Source of the DNA: Yinghuangia sp045039925
Lineage (GTDB): Bacteria; Actinomycetota; Actinomycetes; Streptomycetales; Streptomycetaceae
Direction of reading: 5' to 3'
DNA length: 64,000 nt
NCBI GenBank assembly: GCA_045039925.1
Contig: CP108400.1
Location: 5,146,001 to 5,210,000, forward strand
Shown here: one piece after another, positions 1 through 8,258 of the stretch
How positions within the stretch are numbered: the first letter of the stretch is position 1
How the letters are laid out: each line of letters opens with the position of its first letter
Program-made: the position numbers and the translations under genes
Notes under the pieces: model-generated
What the model saw: only the letters and a program-made list of their open reading frames with translations
The model's database searches: none
Told to the model about the DNA's origin: nothing

Positions 1-248
1 TCATCGACACCATGGGCCGGTCGGTGCGCACCGCGCAGGCGGCCGACCGGGTCGCCGTGCTCACCCCGCGGGAGCGCGAGGTGCTGGCCCTGATCGGCGA
101 GGGCCTCTCCAACGCGGAGATCGCCCGCCGCCTCAACCTCGTCGAGGGCACGGTCAAGACGCACGTGAGCGCGATCCTGACCCGGCTCCAGGTGCGGAAC
201 CGGGTCCAGGCCGCGATCCTCGCGTACGAGGCCGGGATGGTGGAGTGA
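1..248 (+). CDS. NarL/FixJ-type response regulator, C-terminal part (5' end outside window)
   Basis: Only the DNA-binding end of a two-component response regulator is present; the reading frame is open to the window edge (codons begin at base 3), so the receiver domain lies upstream. The translated part carries a complete LuxR-type helix-turn-helix: LTPREREVLALIGEGLSN begins the first helices and EGTVKTHVSAILTRL is the recognition region, typical of NarL-family activators. The protein ends AYEAGMVE. Its stop lies 4 bp from the end of the convergent ABC permease gene. The partner sensor kinase is expected upstream, outside the window. Family is certain; the regulon is not visible. Confidence 0.93.
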   Translation, partial: IDTMGRSVRTAQAADRVAVLTPREREVLALIGEGLSNAEIARRLNLVEGTVKTHVSAILTRLQVRNRVQAAILAYEAGMVE

Positions 249-252
249 GCGG

Positions 253-1002
253 TCAGACGTCGCGGCGGCGCAGCGACGCGTAGCCGGCGAGCTGCGCGGC
301 CAGCGCCCACGCCGCGAACAGCGCGGCGGCGGTCAGCCGCGAGTACGGCGGGTCCTCGCCGCCCAGCAGGTTGAGGCCCGCACCGCCGGGCAGGTAGGCG
401 GCCCGGTCCGCGCCGATGGTGATGGGCAGCGCGAGCAGCAGCACGATCACCGCGCTCAGCGTGCCGACCGAGTTGCGCAGCAGCGCGCCGACACCGACGG
501 TGAACACCGCGGCCAGCACGAAGTAGACGGTGATCGCCGCGACGTCCTCGACGGCGGTGCCGCCGGTGCCGTACTCGCCGAGCGCGGCGTCCCCGGCCGC
601 GAGGCCGAGCAGCGCCAGCACGAGGGCGAGGGGCGCCGCCACCGCGGTCACCGCGAGGGTCTTGGCCAGCAGCACCCGGCCGCGCCGGGGGTCGGCACAC
701 AGCGTGCCGCGGATCGCCCCGGTACCGAACTCGCCGGTGACGGCGAGCATCGCGAAGGCGATGAGGCCGAACTGCGCGAGCATCGCGGCATCGGCGGCGG
801 GCTCCGCGATGCCCATCGAAGTGCCGTCCATGGTCTCGCCGTTCTCGACGTCGCCGGCGAAGTCGCCGCCCATGACGGCGGCGAATCCGGCCATGAGGAC
901 GACGGAGGCGGTCAGCGCCCACCAGGTGGAGCGTACGGTCCACAGCTTGATCCACTCGGATCCGAGGGAGCGTCGCAGGGCGGAGAGTCGCAGCGCGGTC
1001 AT
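253..1002 (-). CDS. ABC-2 type exporter permease
   Basis: A 249-residue integral membrane protein starting MTALRLSALRRSLGSEW, with about six hydrophobic segments and the N-terminal SEWIKLWTVRST stretch common in actinobacterial ABC-2 permeases. It ends with a short basic tail (ASLRRRDV). Its ATG overlaps the stop of the upstream ATPase gene (ATGA), so the two are translationally coupled and should form one exporter in the cytoplasmic membrane. The substrate cannot be told. The loop after the first membrane segment is acidic and Met-rich (residues about 50-80). I chose the internal ATG at 1002 because a longer in-frame reading extends into the ATPase gene and has no domain support. Confidence 0.88.
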   Translation of the reverse strand: MTALRLSALRRSLGSEWIKLWTVRSTWWALTASVVLMAGFAAVMGGDFAGDVENGETMDGTSMGIAEPAADAAMLAQFGLIAFAMLAVTGEFGTGAIRGTLCADPRRGRVLLAKTLAVTAVAAPLALVLALLGLAAGDAALGEYGTGGTAVEDVAAITVYFVLAAVFTVGVGALLRNSVGTLSAVIVLLLALPITIGADRAAYLPGGAGLNLLGGEDPPYSRLTAAALFAAWALAAQLAGYASLRRRDV

Positions 1003-1901
1003 CGGGTGCCTCCGTACTCCACGGCGTCGGCCGTGAGTTCCATGTACGCCTGTTCGAGCGAGACCTGCCTGGTGCTCAGTTCGTGGAGCAGCACGCCCAG
1101 GCGGTGGGCGGTGCGGCCCACGTCCTCCAGGGAGGCGCCGGCCACCGAGAGGCGGTCCCCCTCGTCCCGCACGACCGCACCGGCGGCGGCCAGTTCGCGG
1201 GAGAGCGCGGTGAGTTCCGGGCCGCGGACGACGACGCCCGCGGTCGGCGCTCCGGCGAGCACCTCGGCGAGGGGCGCGTCGGCGAGCAGCCGCCCGCGTC
1301 CGATCACCACCAACTGATCGGCGGTGAGCTGCATTTCGCTCATCAGGTGGCTGGACACGAAGACCGTCCGCCCCTCGGCGGCGAGCGACCGGATCAGGCC
1401 GCGGATCCACACCACGCCGTCCGGGTCGAGTCCGTTGACCGGCTCGTCGAACATCAGCGTCTCGGGGTCGCCGAGCAGCGCCGCGGCGATGCCCAGGCGC
1501 TGGCCCATGCCGAGCGAGAACGTCCCGGCGCGGCGTCCGGCGACGTCGGACAGGCCCACCAGACCGAGGACTTCGTCGACGCGGGTGCGCGGGATGTCGT
1601 GGGTGCGGGCGAGCGCGCGGAGGTGGTCGCGGGCGGAGCGCCCCGGGTGCAGGGCCTTCGCGTCGAGGAGCGCGCCCACCTCGCGGAGCGGGTGGGCCAG
1701 TTCGGCGTACGCCCGGCCGCCGACCAGCGCCCGGCCGGACGTGGGCCGGTCGTGGCCGAGGACCATGCGCATGGTGGTGGACTTCCCCGCGCCGTTGGGG
1801 CCGAGGAAGCCGGTGACGCCGCCGGGCCGGACCACGAGGCTGAGGTCGTCGACCGCGGTGGCGTCCCCGTACCGCTTGGTGAGGCGTTCCAGAGTGATCA
1901 T
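999..1901 (-). CDS. ABC transporter ATP-binding protein
   Basis: A 300-residue ATPase that would power the permease encoded directly downstream. Visible motifs are Walker A GPNGAGKST (34-42), signature SLGMGQ (129-134), Walker B TLMFDEP (148-154) with GLDPDG D-loop, and the switch His in VSSHL (about 185). The C-terminal 90 residues are the variable extension seen in drug/antibiotic-type exporter ATPases. The start ATG follows directly on the frame beginning MITLERLTKRYGD. The gene is first in a two-gene operon; any promoter must lie between 1902 and the terminator hairpin at 1951-1984. Confidence 0.93.
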   Translation of the reverse strand: MITLERLTKRYGDATAVDDLSLVVRPGGVTGFLGPNGAGKSTTMRMVLGHDRPTSGRALVGGRAYAELAHPLREVGALLDAKALHPGRSARDHLRALARTHDIPRTRVDEVLGLVGLSDVAGRRAGTFSLGMGQRLGIAAALLGDPETLMFDEPVNGLDPDGVVWIRGLIRSLAAEGRTVFVSSHLMSEMQLTADQLVVIGRGRLLADAPLAEVLAGAPTAGVVVRGPELTALSRELAAAGAVVRDEGDRLSVAGASLEDVGRTAHRLGVLLHELSTRQVSLEQAYMELTADAVEYGGTR

Positions 1902-1946
1902 GGGAAGACGCTACGAAGCGGGCGGGGGCCGGGACATCGGCCGAAG

Positions 1947-1984
1947 GAAAGGGCGCGTCTCTGTCTTTCGACAGAGACGCGCCC
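1947..1984 (-). terminator. Rho-independent terminator after the VOC gene
   Basis: A perfect 14-bp stem (gggcgcgtctctgt at 1951-1964 with its complement at 1971-1984) and a 6-nt loop. Read on the minus strand it follows the VOC gene stop by 43 bp and is followed by tttcctt, the expected U-rich run. It should insulate the ABC exporter operon from upstream transcription. Confidence 0.8.
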
Positions 1985-2026
1985 TGGGTGTGTCCGGGTG
2001 TGCGCTCGGCAGGTCCGCGCCGGGTG

Positions 2027-2521
2027 TCACTCGCCGGCGTACGCCTTGCGCAGCGCATCGAAGTCGATCTTCGACATCTTCATCATGGCCTCGGTGGTGC
2101 GGCGGGCCTTCTCGGGGTCGGCGTCGGTCATCATGTCGATCAGCGCCTCCGGGAAGACCTGCCAGGACAGCCCGAACTTGTCCTTGAGCCACCCGCACGG
2201 GCCCGTCTCGCCGCCCTCGGACAGCTTCTCCCAGTAGTAGTCGACCTCGGCCTGGTCGGCGCACTGGACCTGGAACGAGACGGCCTCGTTGAACTTGAAC
2301 TGCGGGCCGCCGTTGAGGCCGACGAACTTCTGGCCGTTGACCTCGAACTCGACCTCCATGACGTCGCCCGGCCTGCCCATCGTGCCCTCGGGGTAGTCGC
2401 CCTCGGGGTACCGGTTGACGCGTCCGATGGAGCCGTTCTTGAAGATCGACAGGTAGTGCGCCGCGGCCTCCTCGGCCTGGCCGTCGAACCAGAGACAGGC
2501 GGTGAATCCGCTGCCGGTCAT
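2027..2521 (-). CDS. VOC superfamily protein (PhnB / 3-demethylubiquinone methyltransferase-like fold)
   Basis: A 164-residue protein starting MTGSGFTACLWFDGQ with the FTACLWFDGQAEEAAAHYL opening typical of the 'PhnB-like' branch of the vicinal-oxygen-chelate (glyoxalase/bleomycin-resistance) superfamily. Further family signatures are FVGLNGGPQFKFNEAVSF (residues about 66-83) and a C-terminal GLSWQVFP segment. Proteins of this branch are often annotated as 3-demethylubiquinone methyltransferase, but that reaction has not been shown for them and nothing here supports it. A GGAG-like site lies before the ATG (minus strand, near 2527). It is monocistronic, ended by the strong hairpin downstream. 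Confidence 0.88.
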   Translation of the reverse strand: MTGSGFTACLWFDGQAEEAAAHYLSIFKNGSIGRVNRYPEGDYPEGTMGRPGDVMEVEFEVNGQKFVGLNGGPQFKFNEAVSFQVQCADQAEVDYYWEKLSEGGETGPCGWLKDKFGLSWQVFPEALIDMMTDADPEKARRTTEAMMKMSKIDFDALRKAYAGE

Positions 2522-2645
2522 GGGAGCCTCCTGCTGGGTTTCGTACGCGAATGTGCCGTCTCTCTATGGACTCACCCGCGCACGGGAACTCATCGGTGCC
2601 GCGCGGACTTTTTCGCCGGACGCCCGGCAACGTGCCTCGGGTGGC

Positions 2646-3356
2646 TCAGCGGCGGTCGGCGCGCGGGCCCAGGCACAGCCCGAGGGTGCCCTCCACCAGC
2701 AGGTCGAGGGCACGCCGCGCATCGTCGGCGTCGGCGTCCGTGTCGGCGTCCGCGGTGTCTTCCGCGTTGCCGTCCGTGTGGTCGTCCGCGTTGCCGTGCG
2801 CGGTCCCGTTCTCGGCGCCGGGCGCGGGCTGGAACAGCAGGTAGCGCTGGATGAGGCCGTCCAGCGCGGTCAGGAAGTGGACGGCGATGTCGAGCGCGGG
2901 GGCGGCCAGCACCTGGTCCGCCTCGGCCGCGAGCCCGGTCAGGATGTCGGCGGCGGTCCGCTCGATGGTCCGTTCGTGGGCCCGCATGATGTCGCGGAGC
3001 TCGGGGTCGCGCAGGGCCAGCACCGTGAACTCGGTCAGCAGCGTGCTGCGGCCGGGCTCGGCACGGACCCGCGCCCACAGGGCGTGGACGAGCGTGCGCA
3101 CCTGCTCGTCGAAGGTGCCGTCCTCGGGCAGCGCGGTCACCGTCACCTGGTCGATGTACTCCGAGGTCAGGGTCTCGACGACGGCCCGGTACAGGTCCCG
3201 CTTGGTACCGAACGTGTAGTGCACTGTCGCCTGGGCCACGCCCAGTTCGGCGGCGATGGCCCGGGTGCTGCCGGCCGCGATGCCCTCGCGCGCCATCAGC
3301 CTGATGGCGGCCTCGATCAGCTGCGGGCGCCTCTCGGACGCGGGGACGTGGGCCAT
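2646..3356 (-). CDS. TetR/AcrR family regulator
   Basis: A 236-residue regulator. The N-terminal HTH is complete (ERRPQLIEAAIRLMAREG to ATVHYTFGTKRDLYRAV, residues about 8-57). The ligand-binding part follows, but is interrupted at about residues 185-210 by an Asp/Ala/Thr-rich low-complexity stretch (NADDHTDGNAEDTADADTD) before the final LDLLVEGTLGL helix. It is divergent from the MMPL transporter gene, across 242 bp that hold an 18-bp palindrome and five tandem 13-bp repeats, so it most likely represses that transporter and itself. The ligand is unknown. Confidence 0.92.
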   Translation of the reverse strand: MAHVPASERRPQLIEAAIRLMAREGIAAGSTRAIAAELGVAQATVHYTFGTKRDLYRAVVETLTSEYIDQVTVTALPEDGTFDEQVRTLVHALWARVRAEPGRSTLLTEFTVLALRDPELRDIMRAHERTIERTAADILTGLAAEADQVLAAPALDIAVHFLTALDGLIQRYLLFQPAPGAENGTAHGNADDHTDGNAEDTADADTDADADDARRALDLLVEGTLGLCLGPRADRR

Positions 3357-3450
3357 CGGGCCAGGGTAGCCGTCCGATCAAGGAATCCGGTCGGGCGCCC
3401 GCGTCGCCGCCCCCCTGGGGGATGCCCGCGTCAATCACCCGATCGGATGC

Positions 3451-3522
3451 CCATGTCGAGCGACATGGTTAATCGACTGGTTTGCTCGACTTTGTTATGC
3501 GACTTGGTTACTCGACTTTGTC
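3451..3522. promoter_or_regulatory. Palindrome plus five tandem 13-bp repeats (probable TetR operator array)
   Basis: Between the divergent tetR-like and MMPL genes. A perfect palindrome ccatgtcgagcgacatgg spans 3451-3468 (8-bp arms, 2-bp centre). Overlapping its right arm, five direct copies of a 13-bp unit run head to tail: 3458-3470, 3471-3483, 3484-3496, 3497-3509 and 3510-3522. All five share cgac at unit positions 4-7, and most end gtt or ttt. The palindrome is a classic TetR-dimer site; the direct array of half-sites is unusual. That this controls both genes is inference. Confidence 0.7.
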
Positions 3523-3598
3523 AGCTGAACAAGTTGCGCGTACGGTGGTCGCAACCGCTCCGGTCCCCTGCCTGGACCCGACGAAGGGCTGACGACGC

Positions 3599-5854
3599 AT
3601 GGCCACGTACCTGTACCGCCTCGGCCGTTACTGCCACGACCGGCGCCGCACCGTGCTCGCCGTCTGGATCGCCGTGCTCCTCGCCGCGGTCGCCGCCGCG
3701 GGCGCGTTCGCGGGCTCGACCAGCGACGAGTTCAAGGTCCCGGGCACCGAGGCGCAGCGCACACTCGACCGCGTGAAGGAGGCCTTCCCGGCCCAGGACC
3801 ACGGCTCGGCCCAGGTCGTCTTCGCCGCCGACGCCCCGGGCGGCGCCGCCACCCCGGAGGCGCGCGAGGCCGTTTCGGCGGCCGTCGCCCGCATGGCGGC
3901 GACCCCGGGTGTCGTCGCGGTGCCCGACCCGTACACGACGGGCGCGGTGTCACCGGACGGGCGCATGGCCATCGCGCTGGTGGAATTCGACCGCAGCCTG
4001 GCCGACGTGACGGACCATCAGCGCGACGCCGTGCGGGAGGCGGCCGAGCCGGCGGGCGACGCCGGGCTCGGGGTCGCGTACGGCGGCGACGTCTACACCG
4101 AGTTGGCCGTCGTCGAGGGCGGCGAGGCGATCGGGCTCGCGGTCGCCGCGGTCGTGCTGCTCATCACCCTGGGGACCCTGGTGTCCGCCGGACTCCCGCT
4201 GCTCACCGCATTCGTGGGGGTCGGCGTCGGAATGGCCGGACTGCTGGCGCTGTCCGGGACGTTCGAGATCATCACGACCGCCCCGGTCCTCGCGCTGATG
4301 GTCGGTCTCGCCGTCGGCATCGACTACGCGCTCTTCATCGTGACGCGGCACCGCCGCAACCTCGCCGAAGGGCTGCCGCCGCGCGAGGCCGCCGCGCGGG
4401 CCAACGCGACCGCGGGCAGCGCCGTCGTCTTCGCGGGCCTGACGGTCGTCGTCGCCCTCGCCGGACTCGCGGTCGCGGGCGTGCCGTTCCTGACCGTGAT
4501 GGGTCTGGCCGCCTCGGGCGCGGTCGTGGTCGCGGTGCTCGTCGCGATCACGCTGCTGCCGGCGCTGCTCGGGTTCGCCGGGCGCGGGGTCGACCGCCTG
4601 CCGGTGCGCCGCACGCCCGCTCGGGAGGGTGCGACCGGCGAGCGTTGGGCGCGGTTCGTCGTACGCCGCCCGGTGGCCGTGCTGCTGGTCGGCCTCGCCG
4701 CTCTCGTCACGCTCGCGCTGCCGGCCGCGGACCTGCGGCTCGGGCTGCCCGGCGGCGGCTCGCAGGCCACCGGGACGGACGCGCGGGAGGCGTACGACCT
4801 GGTCGCCGAAGGCTTCGGCGAGGGCTTCAACGCCCCGCTGGTGGTGGCGGTCGACGCACGGGGCGCCGCCGATCCGGCCGCCGCGTTCGGCACGGTGGCC
4901 GACCGGCTCGCCGGACTCCCGGGCGTCGCGACGCTGTTGCCGCCGACCGTCGACGCCGAGGGCCGCACCGCGCTGGTCACCGTGATCCCGCACACAGGCC
5001 CGGACGACGTGGCCACCAAGGACCTCGTCGAGGCGATCCGCGACCAGCGCGGCGACCTGCGCGACGCCACCGGGGCGCGCATCGACGTGACCGGGACGAC
5101 GGCCGCCAACATCGACGTATCCGCGAAGCTCGGCCAGGCGTTGCCGCCGTTCCTCGCGGTGATCGTCGGCATCGCGTTCGTGCTGCTCGCGCTCGCGTTC
5201 CGGTCGGTGCTGGTACCGCTCAAGGCGGTGGTCGGCTTCCTGCTCAGCGTCACGGCGTCACTGGGTGCGGTGGTGGCCGTGTACCAGTGGGGCTGGCTCG
5301 ACGCCGTGATCGACGTGCCCAAGGTCGGTCCGGTGGTGAGCTTCGTCCCGATCCTGCTGATCGCCGTGCTGTTCGGACTCGCCATGGACTACCAGCTGTT
5401 CGTGGTGTCGGGCATGAAGGAGCAGTACGCGCACGGCGCTTCCGCGCGCGACGCGGTCGTCGGCGGCGTGCGCAACGGCGGACGCGTGGTGACCGCGGCG
5501 GCGCTGATCATGGTCTCGGTGTTCGGCAGCTTCGTCTTCGGCCACGACCCGATCGTGCAGCCGATCGGATTCGCACTGGCGGTCGGCGTCCTGGTGGACG
5601 CGTTCGTGGTCCGGATGGCGCTGGTCCCCGCCGCCATGGCGCTGCTCGGCAAGGCCGCCTGGTGGTTCCCCCGCCGGCTCGACAAGGCCGTGCCGCACGT
5701 CGACATGGAGGGCGAGCGGCTGATGGCCCGGCTTGCCGAGGAGTCCCGGGAGTCGAAGTCCGCGGAGAAAAAGTCCACGGAGACGAACCTGCCTGAGGCA
5801 GACGGGCGTTCGAGCTCGTCCGAGCCCCGTCAGCCCACCCGCACGCGCGCGTAG
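3599..5854 (+). CDS. MMPL family (RND-type) transporter
   Basis: A 751-residue membrane protein with the twofold MMPL layout: a first transmembrane segment near residue 20, an extracytoplasmic loop, a block of membrane helices (about 170-310), a second loop and a second block (about 510-690). Each block carries the proton-relay type motif, VGIDYALFIV in the first and AMDYQLFVVS in the second. MMPL proteins export lipids, siderophores or drugs using the proton gradient. The last 60 residues are a hydrophilic Ser/Glu/Lys-rich tail. An aaggg ribosome site lies 11 bp before the ATG. The gene is controlled, by inference, from the array at 3451-3522, and its end overlaps the convergent TetR gene by 25 bp. 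Confidence 0.93.
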   Translation: MATYLYRLGRYCHDRRRTVLAVWIAVLLAAVAAAGAFAGSTSDEFKVPGTEAQRTLDRVKEAFPAQDHGSAQVVFAADAPGGAATPEAREAVSAAVARMAATPGVVAVPDPYTTGAVSPDGRMAIALVEFDRSLADVTDHQRDAVREAAEPAGDAGLGVAYGGDVYTELAVVEGGEAIGLAVAAVVLLITLGTLVSAGLPLLTAFVGVGVGMAGLLALSGTFEIITTAPVLALMVGLAVGIDYALFIVTRHRRNLAEGLPPREAAARANATAGSAVVFAGLTVVVALAGLAVAGVPFLTVMGLAASGAVVVAVLVAITLLPALLGFAGRGVDRLPVRRTPAREGATGERWARFVVRRPVAVLLVGLAALVTLALPAADLRLGLPGGGSQATGTDAREAYDLVAEGFGEGFNAPLVVAVDARGAADPAAAFGTVADRLAGLPGVATLLPPTVDAEGRTALVTVIPHTGPDDVATKDLVEAIRDQRGDLRDATGARIDVTGTTAANIDVSAKLGQALPPFLAVIVGIAFVLLALAFRSVLVPLKAVVGFLLSVTASLGAVVAVYQWGWLDAVIDVPKVGPVVSFVPILLIAVLFGLAMDYQLFVVSGMKEQYAHGASARDAVVGGVRNGGRVVTAAALIMVSVFGSFVFGHDPIVQPIGFALAVGVLVDAFVVRMALVPAAMALLGKAAWWFPRRLDKAVPHVDMEGERLMARLAEESRESKSAEKKSTETNLPEADGRSSSSEPRQPTRTRA

Positions 5855-6540
5855 CGGTACGCCAGTCCGTGCAGCAGCGCCTCCAGGCCCGCCTCGAACG
5901 CGTTCTCGTTGATCTCGCGCTGCGCCTCCGCGAGCAGGTGGGCCTGGTCGAGGTGCGGGTAGTCCCCCACGTACAAGGCGGCGTCGTCCGGGAACCCGCC
6001 CGCGAACGAGCCGAGCGCGGAACCGGTGACGAAGTAGCGCATCAGCACCCCGACCCGGGTCGCCTGCGCGCGCGGCCAGCCGGACACGACGAGCGCGCCG
6101 AAGACGGCGTCGGCCATGCGCAGCGCGTTCGGGCGGCGCGCGGGACCGGGGGCGAGTGCCGGCACGAGGTTGGGGTGCGCGCCCAGGACGGCACGGTAGG
6201 AGCGCGCCCACACGCGCAGCGCGTCGTCCCAGGACGTCGCTCCGTCCCCGTCCGGGGAGGCGTTCCGCGCGGCGCTCGCCAGGACGTTCGCGAACACGGC
6301 GATGTCGACTTCGCCGAGGACCGTGTCGACGACCGCGTCGAGGAGCTCGTCCTTCGTCGCGAAGTGGTTGTACAGCGCGGGACCGCTGACCCCCAGCTCG
6401 GAGGCGAGGCGCCGCGTCGAGAGGACGTCCAGCCCCTCCGCGTCGACGAGGGCCAGGGCGGCGTCGACGATGCGGTCGCGGCTGAGCAGTGGCTGGCGGG
6501 GCCGACCCACGATGCGTGCCTCCCTGGGTGTGCGCCGCAT
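5830..6540 (-). CDS. TetR family regulator (TetR_C_1-like)
   Basis: A 236-residue regulator starting MRRTPREARIVGRPRQPL. The HTH runs SRDRIVDAALALVDAEG to GPALYNHFATKDELLDAV, and the C-terminal part has the long helical layout of the TetR_C_1 group (FVTGSALGSFAGG near residue 165). An upstream in-frame ATG at 6639 would add 33 Arg/Pro-rich residues with no family match, so the ATG at 6540 is preferred. It is divergent from the acyl-CoA ligase gene at 6717 with a 13-bp palindrome between them, and probably represses that gene. Confidence 0.9.
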   Translation of the reverse strand: MRRTPREARIVGRPRQPLLSRDRIVDAALALVDAEGLDVLSTRRLASELGVSGPALYNHFATKDELLDAVVDTVLGEVDIAVFANVLASAARNASPDGDGATSWDDALRVWARSYRAVLGAHPNLVPALAPGPARRPNALRMADAVFGALVVSGWPRAQATRVGVLMRYFVTGSALGSFAGGFPDDAALYVGDYPHLDQAHLLAEAQREINENAFEAGLEALLHGLAYRYARVRVG

Positions 6541-6658
6541 TGTCTCAGTCGGCGCCGCGGGTTCTCGGATGTGCCTTGGTGGTGCCTTCAGGCCGCCGCG
6601 GGACCGATGATCGGCGGCGGCTCTTCCCTGGTGGGGCAAGCAAGTCTATAGTCCAAAA

Positions 6659-6671
6659 TTAGCACTGCTAA
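6659..6671. promoter_or_regulatory. Candidate TetR operator
   Basis: Perfect inverted repeat ttagcactgctaa (6-bp arms around one base), 46 bp upstream of the ligase start and in the only AT-rich part of the gap between the divergent TetR and ligase genes. A looser outer repeat atagt/actat (6648-6652, 6671-6675) surrounds it. Role inferred from position and symmetry. Confidence 0.5.
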
Positions 6672-6716
6672 CTATGTGGACGTACCTTGTCGATCGCGGG
6701 GAACGGAGCACCACAG

Positions 6717-8258
6717 ATGGCCATGTTGTCCCTCGCCGCCGTGCTTGCCGAGCCGGCCTGGCGCCGTCCGGAGCACACTGCCCTCGTCGAGGGAGCATTG
6801 CGGATCAGCTTCGCCGAGTTGTGGCGGCAGGCCCGCGCACAGGCCGCGGCGCTCCAGCGGCTGGGGGTGCGGCCCGGCGACCGGGTGGCGCTCATGGCCC
6901 CCAACACCGCCGAATTCCCCCGTGCCTACTACGCGGTGCTCGCCGTGGGCGGGGTCGTCGTCCCGGTCCATCTGCTGCTGACCGTCGACGAGGCCGAGCA
7001 CGTGCTCCGGGACAGCGGCGCGACGCTGCTGCTGTGCCACGCGGCCCAGGCCGAGACGGGCACCGCGGCGGCGGCCCTGGCCGGGATCCGGACGGTCACC
7101 CTGGGCCCCGACGTACCGGTGCCCGGTGCGGACGGACGCCTGGAGGACCTGGCCGCGACCACCGAGCCGCTTCCGACATACGTGAGCCGCGACTCCGAGG
7201 ACCCCGCGGTGGTCTTCTACACCAGCGGGACCACGGGAGTTCCCAAGGGCGCGGTGCTGAGCCACCTCAACATGGTGATGAACGCGACCGTCAACGCCTT
7301 CGACACCACCGACGTCCGCGCCGACGACGTCGCGCTCGGCGCGCTGCCGCTCTTCCACTCGTTCGGCCAGACCGTGAGCATGAACTCCACCTGGCGCGCG
7401 GGCGCGACGCTCGTGCTGCTGCCGAGGTTCACCGCGGCCGACGCCGTGGACCTGATGGCCGACGAGGGCGTCACGTCGTTCCACGGCGTGCCGACGATGT
7501 ACGTCGCCCTCATCGAGGCGGCCCGGCACGCCGACCGCCTGCCGAAGCTGAGGTTCTGCGTCTCCGGCGGCGCGGCGCTGCCGACGTCCGTCCTGGAGGA
7601 CTTCGAAAAGGTCTACGGCGCACCGGTGTTCGAGGGGTACGGCCTGTCCGAGACGTCGCCCGGCACCACCGTCAACCAGCCCGCCTTCGGTGCCCGGGCG
7701 GGCACGGTCGGCCACCCGCTGTGGGGCGTCGAGGTCGAGATCGCCCGCGCGGAGCTCGACGAGCGCATCGAACTGCTGCCGCAGGACACGCTCGGCGAGG
7801 TCGTCATCCGCGGCCACAACGTCTTCAGCGGCTACCTCGGCCGCCCCGAGGCCACCCAAGAGGCCCTGGTGGACGGCTGGTTCCGCACCGGCGACCTCGG
7901 CACCAAGGACGCGGACGGCTATCTGCGGATCGTGGACCGCAAGAAGGACATCGTGATCCGCGGCGGGTTCAACGTCTACCCGCTGGAGGTCGAGGACGTG
8001 CTGATGCGGCACCCCTCGATCGCCCAGGTCGCGGTGATCGGCCTGCCGGACCCGGTGCACGGCGAGGAGGTCTGCGCGGTCGTCGTCGCCGACACCTCGG
8101 CCGGCACGAAGCCGACGGAGGACGAGATCGTGGCCTGGGCACGCGAGCGGCTCGGCCGCCACAAGTACCCGCGGCGCGTCGAGTTCGTCGGCGAGATGCC
8201 GCTCGGGCCGTCCCACAAGATCCTCAAGCGCGAACTGCGCCGCCGCTACACGGAATGA
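6717..8258 (+). CDS. Long-chain acyl-CoA ligase (AMP-forming)
   Basis: A 513-residue member of the ANL superfamily that would activate a carboxylic acid to its acyl-CoA through an acyl-adenylate. Motifs in order: phosphate loop YTSGTTGVPKGA (about 167-178), LFHSFGQ, adenine-site YGLSET (about 307), TGDLG (about 392), RKKDIVIRGGFNVYPLEVE hinge, and the C-terminal catalytic Lys in HKILKREL (about 503). GGAG sits 8 bp before the ATG at 6717. A TTG 30 bp upstream lacks a ribosome site and is rejected. It closely resembles the ligase at 13855 (shared LSHLNMV, LPLFHSFGQ, GVPTMY), so the two are paralogues. Acyl chain specificity is not readable. Confidence 0.92.
   Translation: MAMLSLAAVLAEPAWRRPEHTALVEGALRISFAELWRQARAQAAALQRLGVRPGDRVALMAPNTAEFPRAYYAVLAVGGVVVPVHLLLTVDEAEHVLRDSGATLLLCHAAQAETGTAAAALAGIRTVTLGPDVPVPGADGRLEDLAATTEPLPTYVSRDSEDPAVVFYTSGTTGVPKGAVLSHLNMVMNATVNAFDTTDVRADDVALGALPLFHSFGQTVSMNSTWRAGATLVLLPRFTAADAVDLMADEGVTSFHGVPTMYVALIEAARHADRLPKLRFCVSGGAALPTSVLEDFEKVYGAPVFEGYGLSETSPGTTVNQPAFGARAGTVGHPLWGVEVEIARAELDERIELLPQDTLGEVVIRGHNVFSGYLGRPEATQEALVDGWFRTGDLGTKDADGYLRIVDRKKDIVIRGGFNVYPLEVEDVLMRHPSIAQVAVIGLPDPVHGEEVCAVVVADTSAGTKPTEDEIVAWARERLGRHKYPRRVEFVGEMPLGPSHKILKRELRRRYTE

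Noticed and set aside
253..2058. 601-codon minus-strand frame spanning permease and upstream DNA
   Set aside because: Only the last 249 codons match a family. The rest is Arg/Pro-rich and antisense-frame to the ATPase gene, a usual artefact of high-GC DNA.
2027..2521. 3-demethylubiquinone methyltransferase function for the VOC protein
   Set aside because: The protein has no SAM-binding motif; the name is a historical mis-annotation of this VOC branch.
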